NCBI GenBank assembly: GCA_029706075.1
Contig: JAINUG010000020.1
Location: forward strand, 3,487,625-3,551,624
DNA: 64,000 bases
Direction: 5' to 3'
DNA from: Aldrovandia affinis
Lineage: Eukaryota > Chordata > Actinopteri > Notacanthiformes > Halosauridae
Shown: positions 11,427-52,509 of the stretch, piece after piece
Layout of the letters: each line of letters starts with the position of its first letter
How positions within the stretch are numbered: the first letter of the stretch is position 1
The notes under the pieces: model-generated
Seen by the model: the letters and a program-made list of their open reading frames with translations, nothing else
The model's database searches: none
What the model was told of the DNA's origin: nothing
Position numbers and translations under genes: made by a program

Positions 11427-13837
11427 AAAATCAGAAACAGAAAAGAAATATGTTGCATATTTTGACCAATATCTCAAAAATATACATTCCATATATTTTG
11501 GATTTCGCATTTTAACACACATTGATATATGTTACCTTTTCATGGGGGTAAACTGAGCTGGTCCTCCAGGAAATAATAGTAATCTTGTGTATTTCTGTTC
11601 ATTGATTTTGTATGTTCCCCTACAGCTGACAATATTATTTGTCACTGATGATATTATATTGTGTTTTTGTCAATTCATTCCTAAATGTTCTCCTTCGTAA
11701 CTTCCATGTTGCCCAGTGTATTTCAGGTTTTCGTGCCCATACATAAAAAGAGCAGAGCATGAAGTTAAGAGCAACACATCACTGAGAGATGTGTCTGCAT
11801 GCTATTTTACTCAGTTTGAAGCACTTTAAAATACATTTTTGAATGGTAACAATTGTTTTAATTTCAAAAGCTAAATGGAAAAACTATACAGTGTAATCCT
11901 TTAATGTTTTAATGATTTTTTCGTTAGTGCTTTTAAAATGCCACAGATATTCCTTTGTGTGATGTGTGTGTGTGTGCATGTGTTTAATTCAATATTGTTG
12001 CAGTTTTGAATCAGGTTTGCCTTGAAAACTGATCTCAGCCAAAAGGGAAAAAAAAGTATCTCCTTTGTTTTGTTCATGAATTGTGCAAACTTTAACTGGA
12101 CTACTGTATAGTACATAGTGTTTTATCAGTCTTTCTGTGTTCATAAGGTTTCTTGTTTGTGTTCCTGAATTTTCCACATCTACTTCCATATTTCCATTTC
12201 CAAGCAGATTGGCCATGACTTTTCCATTGCTTCATACTGTATATATGTGTGTGAGCATAGGTTTTATTTGACCATTGGGGTGGGGGGCACTGTTGTCACT
12301 CCCCAATGTTCAAAGCTTACTTATCTTGCATGGATACATCAGTTTGGGTCTCTCATATTCTCACTTTTTCATTCTCTTGTTTGTGCTAGTCACAGTGAAT
12401 CATTTCCCAGCTTCACCCAAACATAACAGGGTTTTTTCTGTCCTTTGATGCTGAGCTAAGAAAAGGCTTTCTGTACTATCCAGAGGGACAGACGGGTTGC
12501 CCTACCACACACAATTGACTGTCTCTCTTAATTTCTCTGTCAGAGAGATACAGAGATACAGTGCTTCCACAGTAGCCCTACCCTTTCCAAGTCTTGCGTA
12601 ACAAACAATGCACTCAAACAGAGGGCCTCCATGGGATTCATGCAGACATAAGGGTCAGGTAACTCCATGCAAATACAGAGGCATTAGAATACTGAAAGAC
12701 AGAGCTCAAAGCCTTCCAAATTATTTTATTTTTTTGGGGTGGGCGGGGGGGGGGGAGTGGGTGGTTTTTAACCTGACTTTTTAAAAAAAAGAAGATTTGT
12801 CAGGAAGACTTTTGTGCATATTCATTGTCACAGCATTATCACAACACTCCAAAAGTGGTATGACATCAGTATTCAGGTGCTCCATGACTCAGTGATGTAT
12901 GCAAGTGTGACTTATACTATATATACTTTATCCATATACTCAAATGTATATTACATTGGTTTTTATCAGCATTCCCCTTTTGGGCTTTGAAAGGGTTGAA
13001 ACTCATTTTATGTCAACTTGTACATTTCAGCAATATCATTTATCAAAACCACATTTATAAATAAACTTTGATGTGAACATTTGCAGAAATGCACAAGGAT
13101 TTGTAAAGGGTAAGGTCTATAACCAAGAGGGGCTTTCTGCCTAAGCTCTATTGCGCTTTGTTCTTGATGTTGAGTGTGGAATTTAAGCAAGTATTCTTTA
13201 TTCTTAATGTGTTATTTTTCATTCATTCATTTCATTGACCATCAGAAAGCATGATGATGTGTAAGTACTTTCATGACACATGAAACATGCTTAAATGTGT
13301 CCTGAGCTGTACCAATCTATCTGATTCAGTGCAAGTTGTGTCCCTGCCCTTGGTCTTGAGTGTGAAAATGGACTTTCAGTGTCCACCTGTGAAAATGGGC
13401 TGTACATTTGTAAGTGTTCTCAGTATGTTGTGGAATTGAAATTGTTTCGGTGGGGAGTTATTCTCTTCGTGGAAATAAAAAATATTTTGCCTCAAAGTAT
13501 GCATGTAACTGTGATTGTTCTCTCTACCCTAAGGTTTTAGCAGTTTGCCTGCTTTATGATGTGCAACAGGTATCATCCACTCCAAGGTATAACTGTGTCT
13601 GTTGAGTTTCTAGTTAGAATTGAAACTCTTCATTACATAAATATGGAATCGACTGGCCCAGTCTAGGTCTAGGACCGCTGCTTTATTGCATTGCCTCAAA
13701 ACATTTGCTGTACAGGATATTGTCATTAGCAGGTAGTTTGGCATCACTTACCGTTGTATGATACCCCTTAACCTCCACCTGAGTTTCCATTGCAAATAAC
13801 ATTGACATTAAAATGAAAAGTATTTCAAACACATTTA

Positions 13838-13960
13838 CATTTTTATATTTTAAGCATTTAGCAGACGCTCTTATCCAGAGCGACTTACAAGATGTGCATT
13901 AATACATGGTAGGAACAATCATAGTTAGCGCACAAGATCAGTGCAGGAATACAGCAATAG
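13838..13960 (+). repeat. Copy of the 10005 dispersed repeat (5' part)
   Basis: AAGCATTTAGCAGACGCTCT and following bases up to GTTAGCGCA match 10050-10137. Confidence 0.7.
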
Positions 13961-14589
13961 ACATCATTGCAGGCATCTGCGTACCATACCTGTAACACCG
14001 TAAACACTGTTAATACCTGAACATCAGAGACACCTAGATTCAGTGAAACAAAGAATTTGAATTTGTGTTACTAATATGGTTGGTAGGTCTGTAACGTGCA
14101 AGTTATTTGGAACGTGACAGTCTTGGTTACAAACAGAATAGTCCTTCAATGTTCCATTATAGCTCCCGGAATGTGTGTCCTGGTTATGTCACATACCATG
14201 GTTACTCAAATATGGCCCACGATTCCAAATTCGGTCCTTGTTTTTCTTTCTCTCAGGTAATGAATTGAACAATTAGCAAATGATTGGCCAGAGTGTCTTC
14301 ACACCTGCCTCCCAGGTACAGGGATTGTGGAAAAACGGCAGTAGCCTACTTGGTCAACGACGACCGTGATTTGAGTAACCCTGTCATATCCATTCGCCCT
14401 ATATTCTACATTTGTGGGAACATTGTGTTGTTGGCTATAATTCTAATAAATCAAAATTTACTCGGTTTTTGGTGTATTTCAGTCTTGAAATATTATCCTA
14501 TTAACGTTAGCCTGTTCGACAGCAATTTTCACGGGCGCCACATGAGGATGGGTGTAGCTGAATTTTTCGTTGAGTTTAGGTGAGACCCT

Positions 14590-14782
14590 GAAAGAGTTAA
14601 TACTTTTATTTTGGTAGTCGCCGACGAGGAGTGCGCTTGAGGGGCAGGAGAGGAGAGTCCTAAACTGGACGCACTGAACAGGATTCAAATTGCATGTGAT
14701 CTACAGCACAGAAAATCCCAAAAGTATCTGGATAAAGAACCCTCCTTATCAATTATGCGTTGACCGGCAAGGAAAGCATTCC

Positions 14783-14793
<11 letters not shown>
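14590..14793 (+). other. kctd20: Probable KCTD20 first exon (mostly 5' UTR) and promoter side
   Basis: The segment ends in ATGAGACGAAC with a strong donor GTAAGT at 14794. Reading ATG-AGA-CGA-AC into the exon at 20640 gives an open frame with correct phase. The upstream limit is a guess from composition. The sequence after the donor is rich in GCTAGCTAAC-type words common in teleost first introns. Confidence 0.45.
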
Positions 14794-25291
<10,498 letters not shown>

Positions 25292-25596
25292 GGTGCCGAC
25301 GATGCTACCCCCGGCCCCCCCCCAGGTGTTGTGGACAGATTGCGTTCTACCAGAGGTGGTTTGAGAGCACTTTGTCGAAGAGCTGAAACACATCGACGTT
25401 TCCGTGCCACACAAAAGCCTCCTGTGGGGACCACTAGATTACACAAGGGCCAGTAAGTACTGAGAGAGATCTTTCTCCACACATGCACCCGGGAGTTTTG
25501 AGAAGGAGCTCGCCAGGCAATTTACACCAAAGAGGCTTCCAGCCAAGGCCCACTGACATGGTTCCATAGTTTCTCTTAATATGTTTTTGTTGCCCT

Positions 25597-25960
25597 TTTT
25601 TTTCCAATTTTGAATGCCCGGTCATATTTACCAGCCTGTCTCCTTGCTGCATCGTCCTGAAACCTAAATTCAGGAGAGCAGAGTGACGCGCGCGCCACTC
25701 CAAGATGAATGCGATTAAAGCCGCTGCATTTCACTCTGCCGTCCACCAGCTGAGCTGGGCCCCGAAGACTGCACTTCTTACACAGCCGATACGGGTAGAC
25801 TGCAGGCACCCGCTCGGATGAGTCACACTCGCGCCGTGAGGCAGGGTATGCCCTGCCAGCTGAAGCCCTCTCTCCCTGAGCGATGCCATGACCAATTATG
25901 CACTGCTCTGTCAGCACCTGCACCGGCAGGATTTGTTTCCAAACAATGGGGGTGCATGCA
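25597..25960. repeat. Dispersed repeat, copy 1
   Basis: Starts CCAATTTTGAATGCCCGGTC. It shares GACTGCAGGCACCC and ATTATGCACTGC words with the 32560 copy, and the AATTTGGAATGCC start with 26777. Confidence 0.45.
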
Positions 25961-26776
25961 TCCCTGTACAAAGGGCTAGCGCTTTAACATGACCACAGGC
26001 AGCTCACGTTCCATTTCTCATTGAGTTGATAACTAACGGATCCATCGCAGGAGTATTTAGGTACGATAGAGATGCGTTCTGCCTGAGGAGTAGCCAGGGT
26101 CAGGAGAAACATGATGATACGTGCCATGCGGGAAAAACCATAAAAGTCACAGGCTGTCTTAAACTGTAACTGGATTTTGGTGAAGGGAGGGGATTAACAC
26201 CGAACCGAGCCCTGGATTATCAGTGATGTGTGCATGACGGTCAGCAGGGCCGCCGTGGCGTCGGTGCCTTTCTGTTGCTGCACCACACACCGCAGTATCG
26301 CAGCTCCCCGTTTACGCGCACAGTGTGTGTTGGTGTGTTTGATGTTTGTGCATTTTCAGGATCGGCGTGCTTGCTTTTGTCTGAGAGGTGGGCGACGTTG
26401 TGAAGATGGTGTGTACGTGTGTGTGAGATTCGTCGTTTGGGCATTGAATTGTGTAACCTTGATTGTAGACCAAACTGACCTGATGAATGTTGGACCCTCT
26501 CTTTGAAGTAATCAATTATATAGTATATGGAGTTTCAATTTTTAAGACCAAGAACATTTGTCACTTATTTCGTACCCTTCCAAATTGTTATGCCAAATCA
26601 AATAGAATTTTTTATTCCCATAAAATAAAAATGCACTTGTTACACATTACTGTGCTTAAAAACCAACATTATTAGAAATCCACTGTTAAGCTTGTAACGT
26701 AACTGGATAAATGTAATGTAATGTCTGAGAATTTTCTATTGCATGTGGCACAGCGTGGGGGTTTTCCCCTGTATTT

Positions 26777-27070
26777 TTCACAATTTGGAATGCCTAATCG
26801 TAACTTGTAGGCCCATCCCATTGCACTCTCTATTTGGGAGAACGGAAACTACCGTGTACTTCCTCAAACCTGCCGAACGCTTCTATTCCACTCTGCAGAC
26901 CACAAGCTAGTTGCAGACCACAACTAAAGCAGGCAATGCAAGCTCATTGCATTCAGCCAATAGACCAGGAGAGTGTGAGAGATAAGGCGGGTGGTCGCCC
27001 TGCTGACTAAAACCAACCCTCCCTGGGCGGTGTGGTCATTTGTGCATCACCCCGCAGGACGCTGTCTGGA
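26777..27070. repeat. Dispersed repeat, copy 2
   Basis: Begins CACAATTTGGAATGCCTAAT and ends around CCCTCCCTGGGCGGTGTGGT, matching the layout of copies at 25597 and 32560. Confidence 0.45.
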
Positions 27071-27694
27071 TCTGATCCATGCCGAAATGCACAGCGCTGC
27101 AAACAGCACTCATTCGTTACCTAGACATGCCATTTGAAAGTACCCCTCAATGTGGTTTTTGGGGAAAGTGAGAAAAGTGGTCTAAGCTTGTGATCAAATG
27201 CCGTCTGTTCTAGAGGGCTGTAGTCTGGGATTTTTTGTCGCCAAAAGCAGGTTTCATTGGATAGTTTTTCCCTTTGCTTTTCTTCGTTGTGATAAGAATT
27301 TGAGATGGGTAGCAATGTATCTTCCAGTGGCATACGAACCGCAGGATCAAACCATGAAGATCCTCAGGCTAGTTTTCTATTAAGGGCCCAAAGTACTCTA
27401 TACTCTATACCTTAAATATAAATCCAGGTTAGAAAGTTTATATTCATATAGTTTGTTCTTGCTTATGTAAATTGAATATGTTCAGAGTAGGTTGCTCTAA
27501 TAACATGGCACCTGTGGAGGATTGATTTTTAGAAAGATTATTACATGATGCTTGTACCTCTGACCATATTTATTTACTGTGTTCTATAACTTGGATACTT
27601 TTATTTTGACTAAACTGACTGACTGATGTGTAGAACATGATCTCAATTTAGCTCGAGCAGTGCTCATCTTTCCAAAGAATTTTAAATATTTGAA

Positions 27695-27700
27695 AATAAA
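27695..27700 (+). terminator. Candidate KCTD20 polyadenylation signal
   Basis: AATAAA on the + strand followed by a GTGTATGTGG-type downstream element. An earlier candidate is AATAAA at 26624-26629. The intervening sequence contains dispersed repeats. Confidence 0.35.
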
Positions 27701-28261
27701 CATTCTGTACAGTGTATGTGGAACTGGCATGTAATATTTCCTTACTGTAATGTTTGATGCATTTTGCATTGCGATTTAAATGCTTGTTCTATTTTTTCTC
27801 CAGATGTAAATGTATATAAAATATGTATGATCAACTATACAATGTGTGCATTCCATTCTTGAGATGTGGAAAGTTTCCTCGACAGTATAACCCTGAGGCT
27901 ATATAGTGCTTTCTTGTTAAAACCCAATCTACTATATTACAATGTGCAATATCTGCAATGTGGTTGACTCCCATCTCTCCCTTATAAATGCCATCTAGAT
28001 CCTAATAACTGTTATATTGAGGGAGAAAGGTACTGGTAACTGCCAGAATAAATGAAACCCCAACATCGTGTCTTAATAGGGCATTAGGCCACCACCATTT
28101 TGTTGATGGTGGAAAATGCTGTCTCATGGGAAATTGAGGAACAGTACGATGTTGAGAGTTGAATTTGGTTCAGATGTGGTTATTGTGACAGCCATGGCAT
28201 ATGGTTTACGTTGTTTTCATGCTCATCAAACCATGTCATAACCATGCATGCCCTGTGGATG

Positions 28262-28375
28262 CTTCAGTAAAATATCGACTGTATAAATGGATTGTATGTA
28301 AAGAAATGTAAACTGTAAGTCGCTCTGGATAAGAGCATCTGCTAAAGGCCTAATATGTAAAATGTAAATGTTACC
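28262..28375 (+). mobile_element. SINE 3' tail fragment
   Basis: ATAAATGGATTGTATGTAAA and AGTCGCTCTGGATAAGAGCA match the 3' part of the SINE at 36750-36988. Confidence 0.7.
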
Positions 28376-28573
28376 CTGCCCTCCAAGGGGATTGAGTGGA
28401 CCTAAACCATGCCAGGAAAATGCACTCCGCACCATAACAGAACTACCAGAAACCACCTCTGTGGGAAGGACTTTTTCCCACTGCTCAGTAGACCACTGCC
28501 TGTGTTCTTTGCACAACTTTACTCGTAAATGTGCATTTTTAGGTGTAATAAGGGGTTTATGCACTGTCCAGAC

Positions 28574-28872
28574 CAGGGGTGGGCAAGGAGGGCCGTATCC
28601 GTTTCTGGATTTCATGCCAACTTCTGCTCTTAATTATTTAATCACAGCAATCATTCATTGTGATCTGACATTTTTGCTACATTTCTTGATAGGCCCATGA
28701 ATGACAGCTGAAGACTGTTCTTGTGTTCCCATATGAAACGTGTTACTGTGGTCTAATCTACAAGTGCACCAGCATTGGCGTATCCAACTAATTAGTCAAT
28801 TGAGCCAGGGTAATTGGTAGAAACAAAAACCTGCACACACTGGCCCTCCAGGACCGGAATTGCCCACCCCTG
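28574..28872. mobile_element. hAT-type MITE nested in a Tc1 element
   Basis: Terminal repeats CAGGGGTGGGCAA and its reverse, flanked by a perfect 8-bp duplication GTCCAGAC at 28566-28573 and 28873-28880. Non-coding, 299 bp. Confidence 0.92.
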
Positions 28873-29294
28873 GTCCAGACCATAGTACCTCTTTCTATGA
28901 GGTTGATAGTCTGTGCAGTCAAATCATTGAGTTGCTCATCTGTTTTGTCATGCATTCACTTTCGACCACAATTGCCCCTAGTTGAGATCTTTCCCTCAGT
29001 CCTCCATTCCACCATCACCTCATTGTTCAACTTGCTGATGTTTTACAAAGAACAGTCTTCATCACTGAAGCTCCTATAAAATGTGCTCCAACAATCAACC
29101 CTCTTTAAAAGTCGCTGAGATCTCTTCTAGTCATGGTAGCCAAAATAATGGACAACTGGGCCTGCCAAGCATTTTTATACATGACCCTAAGCATGATGGG
29201 ATGTTAAATGCTTAACTCCGCACCTGCTTTGAATATACTTTGTATCCCTCATTTGCAGAGGAAAGACACGCAGCAGAATTCTATACAATGGTAT

Positions 29295-29300
29295 TTTATT
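29295..29300 (-). terminator. Candidate STK38 polyadenylation signal
   Basis: AATAAA on the - strand, followed about 20-30 nt later by a T/GT-rich stretch. If used, the 3' UTR would be about 5.2 kb. Other - strand AATAAA words lie near 30244 and 31579. Confidence 0.35.
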
Positions 29301-30295
29301 GAATGCTTTTGAAAGCCTACCAACATTTGAATGCTCCTTTCAAAGGAACACATCTTTTATCTAATGAACAGGTACAAAAAAAGGTACAACTGGTGAACCA
29401 TAAAGAACAACAAATTAAATACACAAGGAAACATTCATTCAATCAACCCAAGGCAGAAAGACAATCCTGCAGTATATGAAATATTAAATCAGGTGGTAGG
29501 TTTGTAGGTGAGATCTGAGACATCCAGTTATCAGATGTCACACAATGTTTTTAATTAACCTCAAAATCCCAAGCCTATTCATGAATACCATTAAACACAT
29601 TTTCTATTTTTGCGAAGGATGAAATGTAGCTGTACACACAAATGTTTAACTGTAGTATTAATGAGACATCAGCAGGTGTAAGTGTATAGATTTAACTAAT
29701 TGGACCTATTAAGCGAGTGGTATTGGTTTGAAGACAAACTGCTATAACATACAGTACATACAGGAATAGAATGCCAACGACATGAAATAAGATTCAGAGC
29801 TGAAGTTTTGCTCTGCAATGCCATGTCGGGGAGGGTGTGTATATTCTTATGCTATATATGCGGTCTCCCGTTGTTTCAGGGTCAGATTTTGGTTGACAGA
29901 ACCAACCCCCGCTCCCCACATATCCTACCATCGGTTCTGCATTCTTCTTTCCAAATGGTGCGACTATACAAACAGTGAAATATTTTTAGCTTCCTCTCAG
30001 CTCTCTGGTGATTGCCCCATTCCTCAGAGGCAGACAAAATGTCCCTCATAAACTGAAATGTGCCATTTAAATCCTAGTCACTGTACATAGCACGTTAGTG
30101 GACAGTGCACAGAGTTAAGCACGACTGACATTGTGTTTATGAGAGAATTTCAGAAAGCTGGTCTGTCTAAAGTCTTTAATGAGAAATTATTAGAAAAAAC
30201 CTCCCAATATAACAAGTATTCCCTCCTCCCCCCTTTGGCATTTTTATTTTCTTAATAGAATCAAAATGGATTTAATTGGGATTTCTTGCCACTGA

Positions 30296-30620
30296 TCAAC
30301 ACAAAATACTCTTGTCAAATTTTTAAAAAGAAAACAACTCTCAAGCCTTTTCTATGGTCTGATGAGACTAAGATTTAACTTTTTGACCTCAACGTTGGGC
30401 GCTATGTTTTGGCGCAATCATTCCAAGAACACTATCCCCACTGTGAAACATGGTGGCGGAAGCCTAATGCTATGGGGATGCTTGGAACAATAAAGGGTAC
30501 AATTGGCCACCAAATTGGGAGAAAGAAAAAAATATTATAATAATAATAATGAATGTCCTGGAGTGGCCCAGTCAAAGCCCAATTAAATCCATTTTGATTC
30601 CATGAAGTGAGTACCATGAA
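30296..30620 (+). mobile_element. Tc1-like transposase fragment with SINE-like tail inside
   Basis: TATGGTCTGATGAGACTAAG (the SDETK block), CATGGTGGCGGAAGCCTAAT and CTGGAGTGGCCCAGTCAAAG (the EWPSQS block) are recognisable. An AATTGGCCACCAAATTGGGA tail lies between them (30500-30520). Confidence 0.75.
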
Positions 30621-32559
30621 GTAAGTATGAGGAGGCATGGATTATTTTAATTATTTTCCTCACCCTGTTTGGAATAATGGCTTTTCTCAGTGTCACAGTA
30701 GACACTTCCAACAGTGACCATCTCTTCTGCCCCACATCAAAAACATGTATATGAAACAGGTAGTGGCAGACAATAGATGTCACTTCCACACAAATTACTT
30801 TTCTTTTCCCTCCACCACCTGCCTGTAAAACTTTCTAATTATCCTCAACATTCAAAGCAACCAAATGAGAAAATAAAATATTTCATAAAACAGTTTCTCA
30901 TGCAAATAAAAACAGGACAGATTATTTACAAAGATACATTTGTCCCTCTAAGGCAGAACTGATTTAGCATTTCAAAACATCATTCACACTGCGCAATCAC
31001 ATCCCTTGGACATAAAACTCAATGAAAATACAGCATGTTCTGGGATGGTTCTGCTACTTGTACAATCAAATGAGTGTTTGCAAGCCTTGCTAAAAAGGTT
31101 TTTGTTAAAAATATATATAAAAAAATAAAACACACTGCCTAGATCCGATTATTAGCAATGCTTCAAAAGTGAAATATTGTGCATATAAAAACAACAAACA
31201 AGAAGTGTAATTTAGCCCTACTTCAACAAGTAATATAAAGAATATTATTACATTATGTAACTTCATGTTACATTCGGTTAAGTGACAACTTGGATTGTTG
31301 GCCACAGTACAATAGACCTCACTGGGCTTCTCAATCCTGCTTGTGAGTGATGACATCTCCAGAGGAACATTCTCCAAAACTCCCAGAACTTGGGACAAAC
31401 GTTCTGCTCAAAATGCGAATAATTGAACTGGATGGTTAAGTGCTCAGGCGTAATAAAACACTATTAACCCTGGACCAGGTACAAGGGGCCCGGTTCTACA
31501 GAGTGGGTCATGACATATAGCCTTTCAAGACGCATGCTTTTTATACGCATTGCCAGGATTTTGTTATAGCGCAATTTTTTTATTCGAATACTGCTGAGGA
31601 AGTAACAAGGTTTTCCATTACACGGTGTACATGATGGCACTGCATGTTCAGATTGCTTCCTGCTCAATCTAATCTCCCAGAAAAACTGATGCTGACCTCT
31701 CCCCATAGGAGGAATAGTTGAGCCGGGAACAGGAAAGATCGCTCACCCCACAGGCCACAATGTATACTGTACACCTTCCTATAGTTCTTTTTTTGGCATT
31801 TGTACCTTTAAAAAATAACACAAGTTTTTTTTTTAATGATAAAAAAGGAAAACAAGACCAAAAGAACCATAACGTGTAAGACCACAAAGGCACCGGCATT
31901 TCACTCACTCTCTATAAAGAGAGAAAACTAGACAGTTGTTTATAAACACTGTATAAAGCACTGTCGTGGTATTGAAGGTCACACTTTCAAAAAATAAAGC
32001 TGCCATTTAAGGAACTTCAGTCTGCATCCTGAAAATGTTATGCAACATTTCAGTAGGTTAAGTGGAAATTACTCATACTGTATTACAGATGGAACACTTC
32101 TTTTTAAGAGTGCAACGCACCCACTCGTCCGCTTGTTTGTTAAGACTCTACAATGTAATGCTGCTTGGACTGTGATATTAAGTGTTTTACAGTGTTTACA
32201 TGTTGAAGGGACCTGATTTAACATCAGGCAGGTGCTAGCAGCTTTGGACTTGGCATTTAAAACACTATACTGAAAGAACAAAGCTGTGGTAAAAAAACAA
32301 ATATAAAAAAATTCTAATACGATGTGAAAACACCAAGATGTGCTCACAGGGAGAGTATATGGTACCTGCAGGGCAGTTCTTCACAGATAAATCCATGTCT
32401 TAGGAAAGCAAACCAAGGCCAATCTAATCTCATTCATCCAAACCAGCTGGCCACCCCTACTTGAGCGTTTTACGAAAGGGACAGGTGAGGGCTAATAAAT
32501 TCAAAATCAGAACAAACAAGGTTTTTTTCATATTTCAATCCCTTATGAATTATTTTCAC

Positions 32560-32745
32560 CTCCCAATTTCAAATGGCCAATCACGTTCGTAAGCCCATCG
32601 AATCACTGCAATAGCTGACTGCAGGCACCCAATGGGCCAGAGGAGCTGCTGTTAATCTTGTAAAATACCCTTCCTCCCTGGGCAGCGCTATGGCAAATTA
32701 CGCACTGCCCTGCAGAGCTGCTTACCAGTTGGCACTGGCGGAAAT
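32560..32745. repeat. Dispersed repeat, copy 3
   Basis: CCCAATTTCAAATGGCCAAT at the start, then CCTCCCTGGGCAGCGCTATG and AATTACGCACTGCCCTGCAG, shared with copies 1 and 2. Confidence 0.45.
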
Positions 32746-34510
32746 GTTCAAGCAAAAGCATGACAAAGCATGCTGTCCTGTTCCAGCTCAACTCTAAAGG
32801 GGTATTAAACCCTTATAATAAATACATGCCGCTAATATTCAACCCAAAAATAAATGGAAAAACACAGTTGTTCAAAACTAGACGTGGTTCAAGTTCCTTA
32901 GTCAAGACACCCGAATCCCTGAAACAGTTCAATTTGACGATGTGGAGGCCGAGGTGCTGATCGAACCTCCACAAAAGGGAACCACAACACAAGTGTTGAG
33001 CTGACAGGAAATTCAGCACTTTAGCATGTCAGGATTGAGTACTGATAGGACTCTAGGTATCCACTAAACATACTGTTCAAAAACCTTTGGAGCCACCTGC
33101 TTCTTCATCCAGGACTGCGATAGAGAAGAATCAGCAGGGCATGACCACGGTGCCACCCTTCTGCCCACAGCCACCTCCAGCCAATAGGCACTCGGCTTCA
33201 ATGGAAAGAAGGCAGGCAAAAGTCAAACGTGACCAATTATATGCACCAGAGCTGCACATGCGAGACCAAGTGTGTTCTAAATGAACTGCAGGGGAAGCTG
33301 TCAGAAAATGGTGGGGGCAGTCATCCCGACACCACTGATCTGACATGGTCTCCTTCATGCATCACATAGCTTGCTGGTCACAAAGCACTTTTGAGCCAAG
33401 GGCACCTTTCGGAATAATCAGTTTCAATTAGGCAAGGCTCGGATCCAACGGCGCGTTTAAGAGTGCAACCGTCTTCTAAAGCCCCAGACAAATTCCTCTT
33501 TTGTACAAGCACGTGGAAAACCTGGAATGTGATGAGAGATTCTTGTGATCCTGTTCTTCGGCGGTGCAGTTTTTGAGCTTCGCTAGGTGACCCTTCATGC
33601 GATGTCACAGGAAGGACGGGAGTACGGACTCAGGAGTTCAGAAAGGAAACGCTTTCTTGCAGCCTGTTGCAGACATTCGACCGAGTGGAAGTTGTACAAT
33701 CCCACGATGGTGTTCCGAACAGCAGCGACACAATCCTAAATCTCTTGGTGAACCTGTAGCTCTCATAGTTCTTTGGTAAGGTAGATAAATCACACATTAC
33801 CTAGTTACAACATGTGACTAAGCAGAAATATCGAACAACGGAACACACATGAACAGGGACCTATCCCTTCAAATAAGAAAATTAATATATTCCCTGAAGC
33901 GCTTTGATGTTTCCATTCAGTCAAGCACCTTTGAAATCATTAACTGGGGGGAAAAAAATCATATTCAATAGGGGAGAGAAAAAGTAGAGGAATGTAGCCC
34001 TTGATTCTAAAATGTGACATGCTGCAACCATGCACTAGCAATGCCACTATGTCCAAGCTAGATTGTGCATAGGCTCCCCTCGCTGGTGTGAGAGTGGAAA
34101 ATAAGGCTGCTGGAAGACATGGAGGAAGCCCCAAAGGGCCCAGTTGTGTGTTGGTGTGAAACTGGGGCTGCAGCCGGAAGGGAGACCAACACCTCAAGAG
34201 GCCAAAGCAAAACATAAAGCAATAAAAACTCCAAACCAGGGCAGCTACCACACATGCCATTACCCCCTTCAGTGAATCATTGGTCATAGTTTCAAAACCC
34301 CCCAAAATGGAAACTTCATGACATTTCCTGGTCCCAAACAGAATGGACTTGTGGTTCACTCAGGGCTGTGTGGTCTCTGTCCAATGGACTTCAATTAAGG
34401 CTTCTGGCTATGGAAGAATCAAGGCTGTGTATCCAAACAAAGGAGGGTGCAGGGCTGAGCTCCGTGGGCCTGGATCAGCAAAGGCGGGGCTGGGCAGGGG
34501 GGTTGCAGGT

Positions 34511-51776
<17,266 letters not shown>

Positions 51777-52509
51777 GGTTACCTGCAACATGCACAGGGC
51801 GACACTCCGTTGTCAGAGGAGCTGTGAGCCAGAGCCAAGAACTGGTGAAACTTCTGGCAGGGGAAGAAAAAATGATGCATTAAGCGTCTTTCTGTCTGAA
51901 CAGAAAGTAAATACAGACACATCAAACAGAAGCGGTCAGAGTGGGTGTGATCCACTAAAGAATTTGTGATCTAGCAGATCAGTCACTTTTTAGGTATTTT
52001 GGTCTAGAATTTTTCAATTCAGAAGAGCTAACTTTAATAAGATGCAAGAGAATCCACTTCTAAATTCCAAAACTGTGAATGAAACGTTTTTTCTTGATAC
52101 GCAGTGTAAACGCATTCCAAAATTAAATGGATAGTTTGAGACAACAGACGAGACTTTACATGATATGTACAAAAAGACATGTGTGCTAAGGTTAACAAAT
52201 AAGGGTAGGTAAAAGGCTCTTTGCAATGCAAATTGACCAAAATGAAAAAAGCAATCCTATGCATTCTTTTCAATATTATACTAAAAAGGACGTTAAGGAA
52301 GAGCTTAAGTGCATTGAACATAAGAAAGGAGCTTTGCTTTCTAATAATAAGGATATGATTCTGATTCCCTAAACCAGTGGTTCCCGACCTTGGTCCTGGG
52401 GACCCACTGTGCATGCTGGTTGTTACAGCCAATCAATTGATCAATTAAGGTTGTTGAAAACATGTTTGCAAATGCTACCATCATTTTGTTATGATGAACC
52501 ACAAAAATA

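Larger units (their letters stand above)
10747..14589. other. Intergenic region MTCH1-KCTD20
   Basis: No gene is recognised. It contains a SINE-like copy (11165-11426), a dispersed-repeat start (13838-13960), a poly-G tract near 12740 and AT-rich unique sequence. Some of it may be MTCH1 3' UTR. Confidence 0.6.
25292..28032 (+). other. KCTD20 3' UTR and downstream sequence
   Basis: Contains two copies of a dispersed repeat (25597-25960 and 26777-27070) and candidate poly(A) signals at 26624 and 27695. No further coding sequence is seen. Antisense open frames at 24995-25971 are not supported. Confidence 0.5.
28033..29258 (-). mobile_element. Tc1-like transposon (family C) between KCTD20 and STK38
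   Basis: Left end resembles the 41762 element (GTCTTAATAGGGCATTAGGC). The right end is truncated after ACTTTGTATCCCTCATTT. The - strand keeps SSVMVRSAFSWHGLGPLNPL in 28226-28615. It is interrupted by a SINE tail (28262-28375) and a hAT MITE (28574-28872). Confidence 0.82.
29259..34510 (-). other. STK38 3' UTR and downstream flank
   Basis: About 5.2 kb with no coding sequence. It holds a Tc1 fragment (30296-30620) and a dispersed-repeat copy (32560-32745); the rest looks unique. It may be largely STK38 3' UTR if the signal at 29295-29300 is used. Confidence 0.45.

Noticed and set aside
11092-11556. 154-codon + strand open frame
   Set aside because: Covers a SINE-like repeat; no conserved protein feature.
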